From the NCBI GenBank assembly GCA_902495085.1, contig CABUWA010000046.1:1-12667 (forward strand): a DNA stretch of 12,667 nucleotides, read 5' to 3'. A program made the position numbers and the translations under genes. A model generated the notes under the pieces. That model was not told where the DNA came from. It saw nothing but the letters and a program-made list of their open reading frames with translations, and ran no database searches. This DNA comes from an uncultured Collinsella sp. Its GTDB lineage: Bacteria > Actinomycetota > Coriobacteriia > Coriobacteriales > Coriobacteriaceae. Every line of letters begins with the position of its first letter. Positions within the stretch are counted from its first letter, which is position 1. Shown in pieces: positions 5,029 to 12,416 of this stretch.

Positions 5029-5065
5029 AAAAAAGTAGATTTTCGGGCATGTCCCAAAAATCTAC
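5029..5065 (-). terminator. Intrinsic terminator of the M16 peptidase gene
   Basis: On the minus strand, 9 bp after the stop, GTAGATTTT complement arms (5035-5043 with 5057-5065) plus an inner GGG/CCC (5045-5047 with 5053-5055) form a hairpin with a CATGT loop and one C-A mismatch. Six Ts follow (complement of 5029-5034). Confidence 0.8.
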
Positions 5066-5074
5066 CTTGGTGCC

Positions 5075-8000
5075 TTAGCCCAGCAGGTCGACGACGTTAA
5101 AGCCGGCGTTGCTCTTGGCGATGACGTCTCGGCCGCCAAAGACGCAGGTGGGCGAGACGGCCGCAATGCGCGTCACGTCGGCGCCGAGTGTGCGCAGCTC
5201 ACCGGGCGTGGCAGCGAGCATTTGGGCGCGGCGCTCCTCGCGTGCGTGCGGATCGAGTCCGGCCAGGTAGGTCGTGTTGCGGCGCTTGGTGAGCGCGTAC
5301 GGCTTCACCGGTGCGTCCATGCCGCTCACGCAGCTCACGATAAAGCCCTCAAAGGCGGCCTCGTCGGGCTCAAAGCTGCCGAGCCATTCGCCCGCGCGTT
5401 CCACACGCTCAATCGAAGGATCGACCGCCGGGTCGCGGTAGGTGTAGAACGCCGCCTGACGCTCGCCGGCCGCGCGGAATCCGCAGCCGTACGCACCGCC
5501 CTTCACGCGGATCTCGTTCCACAGGTAGTCGTAGGAGAGCGCGTTGGCGGCAACCGCCCAGGCGCCCGTCACGTCGATGCCCAGGCGACGCGGGTCGCAC
5601 GCGCGCGCCGCAAAGCAGATGTCGCTGGGGATGACGAAAGCCTCGTGACGGTCGCGCGGCTCCGGTACCACGAGCGTGCCGCTGCCACCGCCGTCGCCGG
5701 CGCCCAGCCCCAGGTCGCCCGCGGCGGCCCAGTATGCGTTAAAGTCCTCATCGCTGCCGGTAAAGCTTGCCATGCAGCCATTGGCCACAAAGATGCGCTC
5801 CGCCAGCTCGGCAAGCTTGGCGCGCAGGTCATCCAGGCGTTCGTCAAAGTGGTCGAGCAGATCGCGCAGGAACAGGTAGAAGTCCACGCCCGAAAGCTGC
5901 TCGCGCACTACGGCCGAAGGTGAGCTGTAGCTCATCGCGCGACCGAGTGCCGCCGAGTGACCGTTGTTGATAAAGCCCTGCTCAAGCCCAATGCGAATCT
6001 GCGTGAGCACGTCGCGCACGCGGTCGGCATCGGCATCGAGCAAAAGCGTGCTCGACCACACCTCGCGCGGCAGGCTCGCCAGCGCATCGATCTTCTCGGA
6101 CAGGGCTCCGGCGCTCACCAGCAGATAGGGGCGCACGCCGTCCACGTCGGGCTGGGTCATGACCTCGGTCGTAAAGCTCAAAAAGCCCAGCTTGCCGGCG
6201 AGCAAGTTGTCGAGCTCTTCGGCCGAGTGCTCGCTCGTGGGCAGCTGTTTGAGCAGACGGCAGAGCAGCGTCACATAGGGCAGGTCCTCAAACGCGACGC
6301 AGCTCAGGTCGAAATACTGCATGGCGTAGGCCAGACGGTTGGTGGGGATGCCGTGGCGTAGGCAGGGGATGGGCGCGGTTGTGTCCACGACCAGCGGCGG
6401 CTCGGGGCGCGCCTCGCCAATGTCGGACACGCGCAGGCGCGGCAGCGTGGCCTTGGCCTCGGGCGTGTCTTCGGCCTCCTGTGCGGCACGCAGCGCGGCC
6501 GTGCGCTTGACCACGTCGGCCAGCTCGGTATCGGTCATGGCATCGCGCCTAGCTGCCAGCTCGGCGGCCTCGGCACCCTCCGAACCCTCGGCGGCATCCA
6601 CTGGCACCAGCTCGACCAGCGCCATGTGGTCGTTCTGCAGCACCAGCTCGCGCAGCAGGTCCTCAAAATAGCTGCCGTCCAGCTCGTCGCGCAGTTCCTC
6701 GTACACCGGGCCGTACTTGAGTGCCAGCGTCGCGGCGTCGTCATCGTAGAGCCAGGTGCTCAGCGCGTCGCACGCAATGGCCACGCCGTCGGCGATACCG
6801 TAGTCGCGCTGGCGCAGATCGTATTCGTTGCTGCTGATGATGGCTTCCAGGCGCTCGCGCGGAACGCCGTGCTCGCACAGGTCGCGGCAGGCGTCCTGGA
6901 ACACGCGACGCAGCTCGCGCGCTATGCCGGGCTGCGCGTTTTGCAGCATGATGAGCTCGTAGGGCTGCAGGCTCTCGGCCGCGGTGTAGCTCACCACGTT
7001 GCCGCCCAGGCCGGCGGCCAGAATGGCCTTCTTAACTGGTGCCTCGTTGGAACCCAGCAGTGCCTCGAACAGGATATCCGCCGCGATCGTGCGCTTGCGG
7101 TCGAGCGCGCTGCCCAGCACCAGGCCCAGGCCTACCAGGGCGTTCTCGGGCGTGGTGGCCATCTCGATGCGCTTGTACTCGCAGGTCACGGGCGCCTGCA
7201 CGTCCAGCGGATTGGGCGCCAGCGTGGACGGGTCCTCGCCGGCGGCAACGGCAGCGTCCATGCGGCGGCTCGCGGCACTCGGCTGCGACAGATAACGTTC
7301 GTCCAAAAAGGCCAGTGCACGGTCCACGTCCAGGTCGCCGTAGAGCGTGATGTAGGAGTTGGAAGGATTGTAGTGGCGCGCGTGCGTGTCCAGGAACTGC
7401 TCGTAGGTGAGCGCGGGAATCGCGCGCGGGTCGCCGCCGCTCTCGTGCGCATAGGCGGTGTCGGGATAGAGCGCGGCGTTGACGGCATCGTCCAGCACAC
7501 TCATGGGGTCGGACAGCGCGCCCTTCATCTCGTTGAACACCACGCCGTTATAGCGCAGCGTGCCCTCGCGCAGGCTCGCGAAGCTGTCACCGCCCTCGCC
7601 CTCGACGCCCTCCGGCAGGTCCAGCTCGTAGTGCCAGCCCTCCTGCTCAAAAATGGTGGGTTTGGTATAGATGGCCGGGTTGAACACCGCGTCCAGGTAC
7701 ACGTCCATCAGGTTGTACAGATCCTGCTCGTTGGTGGTGGCAACAGGGTAGATGGTCTTGTCGGGGTAGGTCATGGCGTTGAGGAACGTCTGCATGGAGC
7801 TCTTGATTAAGTCGACAAACGGCTCCTTGACGGGGAACTTGGCCGATCCGCACAGCACCGAGTGCTCAAGAATATGGAACACGCCGGTGGAATCGGCCGG
7901 AGGCGTCTTAAAGCCAATGGCAAAGGCCTTGTTTTCGTCGTCGCACGCCAGGTACAGCAGGCGAGCGCCCGAGGCAGTGTGGCGCAGCACGTAAGCGTCC

Positions 8001-8113
8001 GAGTCGAGCTCGGGCACGGTCTCGCAGCGCTCGACGGTAAAGCCATGGCAGGTGGCGTCGGGCACCAGCAGCGCGGCGGCTGCGGCGCGCGGGTCGGTTG
8101 AGGTGGTGGACAT
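5075..8113 (-). CDS. M16 family (presequence-protease-like) zinc metallopeptidase
   Basis: A 1012-residue clamshell peptidase of the PreP/Cym1-type M16C group, which degrades peptides of a few tens of residues in a closed chamber. The inverted zinc motif HxxEH is HILEH (80-84), and the third ligand is Glu195 in GVVFNEMKGA (190-199), matching the PreP pattern. A second, inactive half follows, and near the C-terminus EIRVKGGAYGCGF supplies the Arg/Tyr substrate contacts. The length is as expected for the two-half single-chain form (about 970-1050). No signal peptide is visible, so it is probably cytoplasmic. The ATG at 8113 follows AAAGGAG by 7 nt; an in-frame extension to 8176 adds an Arg-rich stretch without a site. 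The gene is monocistronic with a terminator at 5029-5065. A large antisense reading frame within it is a high-GC shadow. Confidence 0.9.
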   Translation of the reverse strand: MSTTSTDPRAAAAALLVPDATCHGFTVERCETVPELDSDAYVLRHTASGARLLYLACDDENKAFAIGFKTPPADSTGVFHILEHSVLCGSAKFPVKEPFVDLIKSSMQTFLNAMTYPDKTIYPVATTNEQDLYNLMDVYLDAVFNPAIYTKPTIFEQEGWHYELDLPEGVEGEGGDSFASLREGTLRYNGVVFNEMKGALSDPMSVLDDAVNAALYPDTAYAHESGGDPRAIPALTYEQFLDTHARHYNPSNSYITLYGDLDVDRALAFLDERYLSQPSAASRRMDAAVAAGEDPSTLAPNPLDVQAPVTCEYKRIEMATTPENALVGLGLVLGSALDRKRTIAADILFEALLGSNEAPVKKAILAAGLGGNVVSYTAAESLQPYELIMLQNAQPGIARELRRVFQDACRDLCEHGVPRERLEAIISSNEYDLRQRDYGIADGVAIACDALSTWLYDDDAATLALKYGPVYEELRDELDGSYFEDLLRELVLQNDHMALVELVPVDAAEGSEGAEAAELAARRDAMTDTELADVVKRTAALRAAQEAEDTPEAKATLPRLRVSDIGEARPEPPLVVDTTAPIPCLRHGIPTNRLAYAMQYFDLSCVAFEDLPYVTLLCRLLKQLPTSEHSAEELDNLLAGKLGFLSFTTEVMTQPDVDGVRPYLLVSAGALSEKIDALASLPREVWSSTLLLDADADRVRDVLTQIRIGLEQGFINNGHSAALGRAMSYSSPSAVVREQLSGVDFYLFLRDLLDHFDERLDDLRAKLAELAERIFVANGCMASFTGSDEDFNAYWAAAGDLGLGAGDGGGSGTLVVPEPRDRHEAFVIPSDICFAARACDPRRLGIDVTGAWAVAANALSYDYLWNEIRVKGGAYGCGFRAAGERQAAFYTYRDPAVDPSIERVERAGEWLGSFEPDEAAFEGFIVSCVSGMDAPVKPYALTKRRNTTYLAGLDPHAREERRAQMLAATPGELRTLGADVTRIAAVSPTCVFGGRDVIAKSNAGFNVVDLLG

Positions 8114-8165
8114 ATGCAGTCTCCTTTGACGCCCCAGCGGGGGCGAATCGAGTCGAATCCTCGAG

Positions 8166-8171
8166 AGTATA
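8166..8171 (-). promoter_or_regulatory. Possible -10 for the M16 peptidase gene
   Basis: Minus-strand TATACT (5 of 6 consensus) lies 52 bp upstream of the start codon. No convincing -35 is seen, so confidence is low. Confidence 0.3.
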
Positions 8172-8414
8172 CCCATATGGGGCCGCGACTCTGCGGCGAA
8201 CTGACGACGATGCCAGCGGATTGGGCATAGGTCCCGCGTGCCCGCCGCACGAGCGTGGAAAATTGGACACTCTCGATATCCGACCGTCCGAAAATCCTCG
8301 CTCGTCCATCACTCGCGTATCTCTCGTCTCTCATTCGTCTCTAATATGAGAGATGACAGGAAGATGAGAGAAAAATATGAGAGATAACTGAGCAGCAAAG
8401 AGACAGGTAATCAT

Positions 8415-8431
8415 GGTATTGTCTCAATACC
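8415..8431. promoter_or_regulatory. GGTATTG-TCT-CAATACC inverted repeat
   Basis: A perfect 7-bp dyad with a 3-bp centre, ending 2 bp before the putative -35 at 8434. It is unrelated in sequence to the GAGAGAT repeats and could be the site of a second regulator. Confidence 0.4.
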
Positions 8432-8433
8432 GA

Positions 8434-8461
8434 TTGTTCTACCAGCAAAAATATGTATAAA
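8434..8461 (+). promoter_or_regulatory. Promoter of the AlbA_2/HATPase gene
   Basis: -35-like TTGTTC (8434-8439), 16-bp spacer, -10-like TATAAA (8456-8461). The start of transcription would be near 8468, leaving a leader of about 147 nt that contains the whole second repeat cluster. Confidence 0.45.
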
Positions 8462-8614
8462 TGAAGCAAATGGTAGACATTCCATCTCTATCTATCTCTT
8501 ATCTCTAAGCCGAGAGATAGAGAGATAAATGAGAGATAATTACGAGAGATAACTGAGAGACGAGGGAAATCTATCCGCGGCATTCTCCGCGGGACCGAGC
8601 GAAAGGACGTGCAG

Positions 8615-10081
8615 ATGAGCGAAAACGAGCTGACCGGTCTGCTTGAGTCTTTAAGGCGTATGGGCTCGGATGATCTTAACGTCGAAGTGAAGGAGAGCGC
8701 CACGACGCTTTCCCGCGACGTGTGGGAAACGGTGAGCGCATTCGCGAACACTGCCGGCGGAACCATCGTGCTCGGAGTGAGTGAGCGCGCTGGTTTTGTC
8801 CCGGTTGAGAACTTCGAGACCGAGAAAGTGCTCAACCAATTTGTGTCAGGCATGGGTGATGCGGGCGGTCGAGGAAAGCTGGCCAATCCGCCCAAATACA
8901 CGATCGAGCGAGTGGAGCTTCAGGGCGTCATCGTTCTCGTCATTACGATTGAGGAGCTCGATCCGTCGAGCAAGCCCTGCTATGTCATAGAGCGGGGCGC
9001 CCAGGGCGGCAGCTACAAGCGCATCGATGACAAAGATGTGCCGCTTTCATCGACTGAGGTGCTCGCATTGGCGTCATACGGTCGAGCGACTCCGAGCGAT
9101 CGCGACGCGGTGGCGGGTGCGGGCGCGGACAATCTCGACGAGACGCTGGTCGACCGTACGATAGATCGGGCTTTCTCGTTGACGCCCCGGGCAATGCGCG
9201 GCGCGCCGGACAAACAAACGAAGCTGGAGCGCCTAAATATCCTTGATTCCCAGGGCAATGTCACCAAGGCTGGACTCCTAGTTGTGGGCACCTACCCTCA
9301 GCAGTTCTATCCCAAGCTCTTCATTGACGTGGCTGTCCATGCGGGAACTCAGAAGGGCATGGCGGGGTCGCTGAGATTCATGGACCGCACAATCTGTGAG
9401 GGAACGTTGGGCGAGATGATCTCGGATGCCGTCGCAGCCGTCGCCGAGAATTTGCGGCGAACCTCGACCGTCCAAGGCGTCTCGCGTGTCGACTCGCTTG
9501 AGATTCCCGAGGAGGTTCTGCGCGAGGCAATCGCTAACGCCGTAATCCATCGAGAATACGGGGATCGGTTCTGTGGACAATCGATTGCCGTCGACGTCTT
9601 TGACGATCGTGTCGAGGTGACGAATCCTGGCGGCCTTTACGGGGGAATGACTCGCGAGAGCTTGTTTGACGGCAGCTCCCGATGCCGTAACGCGACGCTT
9701 GTGAAGCTCATGTCGATTGTTCCGCTGCCGGATGGCGCAGGTTCGCCGGTTGAGGGCAATGGCTCGGGCATCCCGATGATGATCGATGCCATGCGCGCGT
9801 ATGGTCTGGCCGATCCCCTGTTCCGCCCGGGATTCGATCGGTTCAAGGTCGTACTTTACCGTTCAAAGATCGAGCCGGTCGATCATGGCGGGGGCTTAAT
9901 TGTGACGGCACTCAAACACTACGACGAGCTGGGGACGCGCGAGTTGGCAGAGCACACAGGGCTCACAATTTCCCAGGTTAGGTCGCGCGTCAACGCGCTC
10001 ATTGCTCAAGGCGAGCTTGAGCCCACGGCGCCGGCGACGAGCCGCAACCGCAAGTATCGACTGTCGGAGCGCGTGGGATAG
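8615..10081 (+). CDS. AlbA_2 (Schlafen-like) + HATPase_c_4 + winged-helix protein, putative transcriptional regulator
   Basis: A 488-residue protein of the COG2865 type. The N-terminal AlbA_2/Schlafen-like domain (about 20-150) shows LNVEVKESA and SAFANTAGGTIVLGV (41-55). The middle HATPase_c_4 (GHKL-like) domain has EAIANAVIHREYG (304-316), VTNPGGLYGG (335-344) and GNGSGIPMM (381-389), the adenine/phosphate-binding boxes. The C-terminal GTRELAEHTGLTISQVRSRVNALIAQGELE (440-469) is a winged helix-turn-helix. Such proteins are annotated as ATP-binding transcriptional regulators, and their biochemical role is poorly known. The ATG at 8615 is chosen because GAAAGGA ends 7 nt before it; a GTG at 8609 is too close to that site. 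The GAGAGAT repeat clusters directly upstream suggest autoregulation. AlbA_2 proteins also occur in some phage-defence loci, so a defence role cannot be excluded. Confidence 0.85.
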   Translation: MSENELTGLLESLRRMGSDDLNVEVKESATTLSRDVWETVSAFANTAGGTIVLGVSERAGFVPVENFETEKVLNQFVSGMGDAGGRGKLANPPKYTIERVELQGVIVLVITIEELDPSSKPCYVIERGAQGGSYKRIDDKDVPLSSTEVLALASYGRATPSDRDAVAGAGADNLDETLVDRTIDRAFSLTPRAMRGAPDKQTKLERLNILDSQGNVTKAGLLVVGTYPQQFYPKLFIDVAVHAGTQKGMAGSLRFMDRTICEGTLGEMISDAVAAVAENLRRTSTVQGVSRVDSLEIPEEVLREAIANAVIHREYGDRFCGQSIAVDVFDDRVEVTNPGGLYGGMTRESLFDGSSRCRNATLVKLMSIVPLPDGAGSPVEGNGSGIPMMIDAMRAYGLADPLFRPGFDRFKVVLYRSKIEPVDHGGGLIVTALKHYDELGTRELAEHTGLTISQVRSRVNALIAQGELEPTAPATSRNRKYRLSERVG

Positions 10082-10181
10082 ATGCGTTAGTGGACGAGGC
10101 GACCCAATAATCGACCCTCGATTGGCGTCCATTAAGGTAAAGCGGTTGTTGCCCAGTCGACGGTGATGCTAAAGACTCGGC

Positions 10182-10673
10182 TTACGCCGGCATGGCCCCG
10201 AACCCGTCCATCAAGAACAGCCTAAGAACCAGCTTGATGACATTTCCCGGTTTGACTTCGGCCGTGCCAAAGACGTGGCGCTCGGCGAGCTCGCTGCAGT
10301 ATGCATAGATGTCGCGGATAAGGTCCGCGCCCGAAAGCGTAAACATGTAGCCTGCGTCCGAAAGCGCATTGGGCGCGGCGGGCAACTTGGCCATGTGGCA
10401 GAACGTTTGCAGGTCGGGCGCCATAGCGTCCTGGTAGCCAAGATGGTTGCCGTCTTCTTGTGCGGCGAGTTCCAGCTGGCGTACTCGATCCAGCGCCACT
10501 GCCAGCACAAAGCTCGGCGTAGGCGCATTGACGTCCTGAGTGGTCGCCACAAGCCTGCCCGCTGCCTGCGTGACAAGCCAAGCGACCTCGCGCTGGCAAC
10601 GCACGGCCTTGCGCGTAACCGGCTTGATGGACGAAGAAGAAACGCTTCCCTTAGGCGGATTCGAAACAGCCAC
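10182..10673 (-). CDS. Unrecognised 163-residue protein
   Basis: I do not recognise the family. The frame begins with GTG at 10673, five bases after a strong GGGAGG, and ends in TAA at 10182-10184. After a polar, Ser-rich N-terminus (1-16), the rest looks mostly helical: a TRKAVRCQREVAWLVTQAAGRL segment, an AVALDRVRQLELAAQEDG helix, and AGYMFTLSGADLIRDIYAYCSELAERHVFG, with a hydrophobic end VIKLVLRLFLMDGF (145-158). No signal peptide or transmembrane segment is evident, so it is probably cytoplasmic. Codon use is typical of the high-GC neighbours, and the strong ribosome site supports it as real. It is divergent from the HNH gene (215-bp gap) and convergent with the AlbA_2 gene. Confidence 0.65.
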   Translation of the reverse strand: MAVSNPPKGSVSSSSIKPVTRKAVRCQREVAWLVTQAAGRLVATTQDVNAPTPSFVLAVALDRVRQLELAAQEDGNHLGYQDAMAPDLQTFCHMAKLPAAPNALSDAGYMFTLSGADLIRDIYAYCSELAERHVFGTAEVKPGNVIKLVLRLFLMDGFGAMPA

Positions 10674-10730
10674 AAGAACCTCCCATGAACAATCCGGCCC
10701 AACAAGCCCGGATGAAACACGTGCTACATC

Positions 10731-10736
10731 AGTATA
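10731..10736 (-). promoter_or_regulatory. Possible -10 for the 163-residue protein gene
   Basis: Minus-strand TATACT preceded directly by TG, 58 bp upstream of the GTG start. A TTGTAC (10757-10762) lies 20 bp further up, too far for a standard spacer, so this is weak. Confidence 0.3.
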
Positions 10737-10888
10737 CAGGGAAGTGGGGCAGCGGGGTACAAACGCGCCAGCGGCAAACCGAGAGCATCAACGATGTGCC
10801 GATCGCGGAATGAGATCTCGTAATAATTGACTCTCGGCCATATTATTGAGTGGCATGACTCGCGTTCGTATGGTTGTAGGTGCTGGCG

Positions 10889-11971
10889 ATGAACGACATT
10901 GACCTTGCTGTTCCGTTGATGGATGGACCAAGCTATGACCGCGCCTGCAGTCTCGTGCCTTCCGAATACGTTGAGGCATGGGAGTGGTTTCTGGGTGAGG
11001 AACAGCGCGGCGGCGTTTGGACCAGCCTTCCGCACCACACCAAGGAAGATAGCCCTCAGTATCAGTATCGTTTGAGAATTGGCTCGGACTTCTTTCCCGT
11101 AACGCGGGATTCAGGGATCTTCTGGCCGGGCCAGGATCGGGTGAAGCAAGATCCCAATAAGATCTTTGCGCTTTCGGTCCATAACTCTAAAAAGAGCTTC
11201 TACACCGATGTACCTCCGCTCTATTTGGACGATGGTACGTGGGTCATTAAGTATTCGGTCCAAGCGCCAGGCGCCGTTGGTTCTCGAGACCAGAATTACA
11301 ACCGTAAAATGCTCAACTGCATGGAATGTGGCGTTCCAGTCGGAGTCATATTTGCAACCGAGGTGGGCTACAAGGTGCTCGGCCTTGCGTTTGTTGAACG
11401 GTTCGAGCCCGAAAACGGATGGTTTGTTCTGCACGGTCCTGTTCATAAAGGCGGACCGGACCCCCGTTTTGCGCCCGACATGAGCTATCTGAAGCACATG
11501 CCCGTCGATATTGAGTTTGCCGGACAGGGTACGACCGACGACGAAAAGGTCCGCTATGCGTTAAGGCGCGAGCGATTGGGGCAGCAATGGTTCCGCAAGC
11601 AGCTCGTTGCCGCCTATGATGGCCGTTGCGCGGTGTCGGACTGCGGCGTCAGCGAAGCTCTGGAGGCTGCACATATCGAGAATTACTCGGGACCCAAATC
11701 GCAGGTTGCCAGCAACGGCATTCTGCTTCGGCGCGACTTACATGCTTTATTCGATGCTCATCTGATTTCGTTTGAGCCTGTTTGCGGCGAATATCGGCTG
11801 TGCGGATCGTACCTGCTGGATAAGACCGGCTACGCTTCCTTTGCGGGTGCGACGCTAAGGCAGCCGAATGAGCGTCAGTGGCGACCCAATACGGTGTTTC
11901 TTGAGGCCCATCGCATTGAGTTCGATCGCTCGGAAAAGAAGCGTGAAAAGGCGGGGCTTCTGCCGTATTAG
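10889..11971 (+). CDS. HNH_2 endonuclease with N-terminal recognition-like domain (putative restriction enzyme)
   Basis: A 360-residue protein of the COG3440-like predicted restriction endonuclease type. The C-terminal HNH_2 domain (about 228-300) has YDGRCAVSDCG with Cys247/Cys252, EAAHIENY with His262, SNGILLRRDLHALFDAHLI with Asn276 and His285, the expected catalytic and metal-binding set. The N-terminal half (about 35-210) includes PGAVGSRDQNYNRKMLNCMECGVPVGVIFATEVGYKVLGLAFVE (127-170), which resembles the PUA/SRA-like specificity domains fused to HNH in modification-dependent enzymes; this part is inference. With no methyltransferase beside it, a type IV (modified-DNA-cutting) role is favoured. 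The start is ATG at 10889, with GTAGGTG about 6 nt before it; GTG at 10880 is the only alternative because an in-frame stop lies just upstream. The catalytic residues look intact. Confidence 0.8.
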   Translation: MNDIDLAVPLMDGPSYDRACSLVPSEYVEAWEWFLGEEQRGGVWTSLPHHTKEDSPQYQYRLRIGSDFFPVTRDSGIFWPGQDRVKQDPNKIFALSVHNSKKSFYTDVPPLYLDDGTWVIKYSVQAPGAVGSRDQNYNRKMLNCMECGVPVGVIFATEVGYKVLGLAFVERFEPENGWFVLHGPVHKGGPDPRFAPDMSYLKHMPVDIEFAGQGTTDDEKVRYALRRERLGQQWFRKQLVAAYDGRCAVSDCGVSEALEAAHIENYSGPKSQVASNGILLRRDLHALFDAHLISFEPVCGEYRLCGSYLLDKTGYASFAGATLRQPNERQWRPNTVFLEAHRIEFDRSEKKREKAGLLPY

Positions 11972-12039
11972 CGTATTTGGCTTTGGCATTCTTTGACGAT
12001 CGTGTTGTTTGATCGGATCGCGTGGCGATGCAATCTCGC

Positions 12040-12070
12040 GCATGCCCGCCGGTGCATGCTCTTCCTGTTT
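12040..12070 (+). terminator. Possible weak terminator after the HNH gene
   Basis: GCATGC (12040-12045) and GCATGC (12054-12059) can form a 6-bp stem with an 8-nt loop, followed by a pyrimidine-rich tail ending in TTT (12060-12070). The stem is short, so read-through into the zinc-ribbon gene is likely. Confidence 0.3.
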
Positions 12071-12093
12071 TGTATAGCGAGAGGGGAGCGTGT

Positions 12094-12378
12094 ATGAGCT
12101 GGCGAGGCGATATTGCGATGGGGAAGTACGGAAAACTGCCGTGTGCCCTTATAGACAACAATATGTTTCCGAGCGTAGAGGTTGATTGCGGGTCGTTTGT
12201 CGTCACCTGCCCTTGCTGCGGCTCGCAAATACCGTGTCTCGACATTCGGTTCATCGATGCGCGCGACAGGTTCAGCGACGAAGTGAGAAAACAGACAGGC
12301 GTTCATATGCCGGTGTATCCGGAGAAATGCCCCGTTTGTGGCCTCGATATCGTGTACGACGCCGGCGACGAGGGATAG
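12094..12378 (+). CDS. Small zinc-ribbon-like protein
   Basis: A 94-residue protein with two cysteine pairs, CPCCG (39-43) and CPVCG (79-83), spaced 40 residues apart as in a split zinc ribbon. The stretch between them (DIRFIDARDRFSDEVRKQTGVHMPVYPEK, 50-78) looks like a helix and loop. No family is recognised. AGGGGAG at 12082-12088 lies five bases before the ATG and fixes this start; the longer frame from 12022 has no site. It follows the HNH gene by 122 bp on the same strand, so co-transcription is possible, but there is no direct evidence that they work together. It ends 38 bp before the convergent partial gene. Confidence 0.7.
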   Translation: MSWRGDIAMGKYGKLPCALIDNNMFPSVEVDCGSFVVTCPCCGSQIPCLDIRFIDARDRFSDEVRKQTGVHMPVYPEKCPVCGLDIVYDAGDEG

Positions 12379-12416
12379 GTGATGCGGAGGAGCTGACTGT
12401 GAAGACCTCTCCGTCC

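Larger units (their letters stand above)
8319..8561. repeat. Two clusters of GAGAGAT/ATCTCTC repeats flanking a promoter
   Basis: This stretch holds ten copies of AGAGAT or its complement, plus several near matches. Plus-oriented GAGAGAT is at 8348, 8379, 8512, 8520, 8531 and 8544; the complement ATCTCT is at 8319, 8484, 8494 and 8501. In each cluster complement copies lie left and direct copies right, making nested dyads such as TATCTCT (8500-8506) with AGAGATA (8513-8519). TATGAGAGATAACTGAG (8376-8392) recurs as TACGAGAGATAACTGAG (8541-8557), 165 bp apart. Cluster 1 is 8319-8392 and cluster 2 is 8484-8561, on either side of the promoter at 8434-8461. It is probably a multi-site operator for the downstream DNA-binding protein or another regulator. 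The region is much richer in A and T than its surroundings. Confidence 0.75.

Noticed and set aside
6626..7810. 394-codon plus-strand frame opposite the M16 peptidase gene
   Set aside because: It lies wholly antisense to a strongly supported gene with an intact zinc site. Its composition (His/Val/Gln/Arg/Gly-rich) is the usual shadow of high-GC coding sequence.
8098..8349. 83-codon frame in the gap between the peptidase and AlbA_2 genes
   Set aside because: No ribosome site, overlaps the peptidase start, and runs into the repeat cluster.
8319..8561. GAGAGAT repeats as a CRISPR array
   Set aside because: Units are 6-7 bp, in both orientations, with spacers of irregular and very short length, and there are no cas genes.
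10104..10125. AATCGA-CCC-TCGATT hairpin as a terminator of the AlbA_2 gene
   Set aside because: Six-bp AT-rich stem with no T-run on either strand; too weak to support.
10822..10847. AATAAT/ATTATT dyad before the HNH gene as an operator or promoter
   Set aside because: Only 6 bp of low-complexity sequence 14 bp apart, and no -35/-10 pair with acceptable spacing could be fitted.
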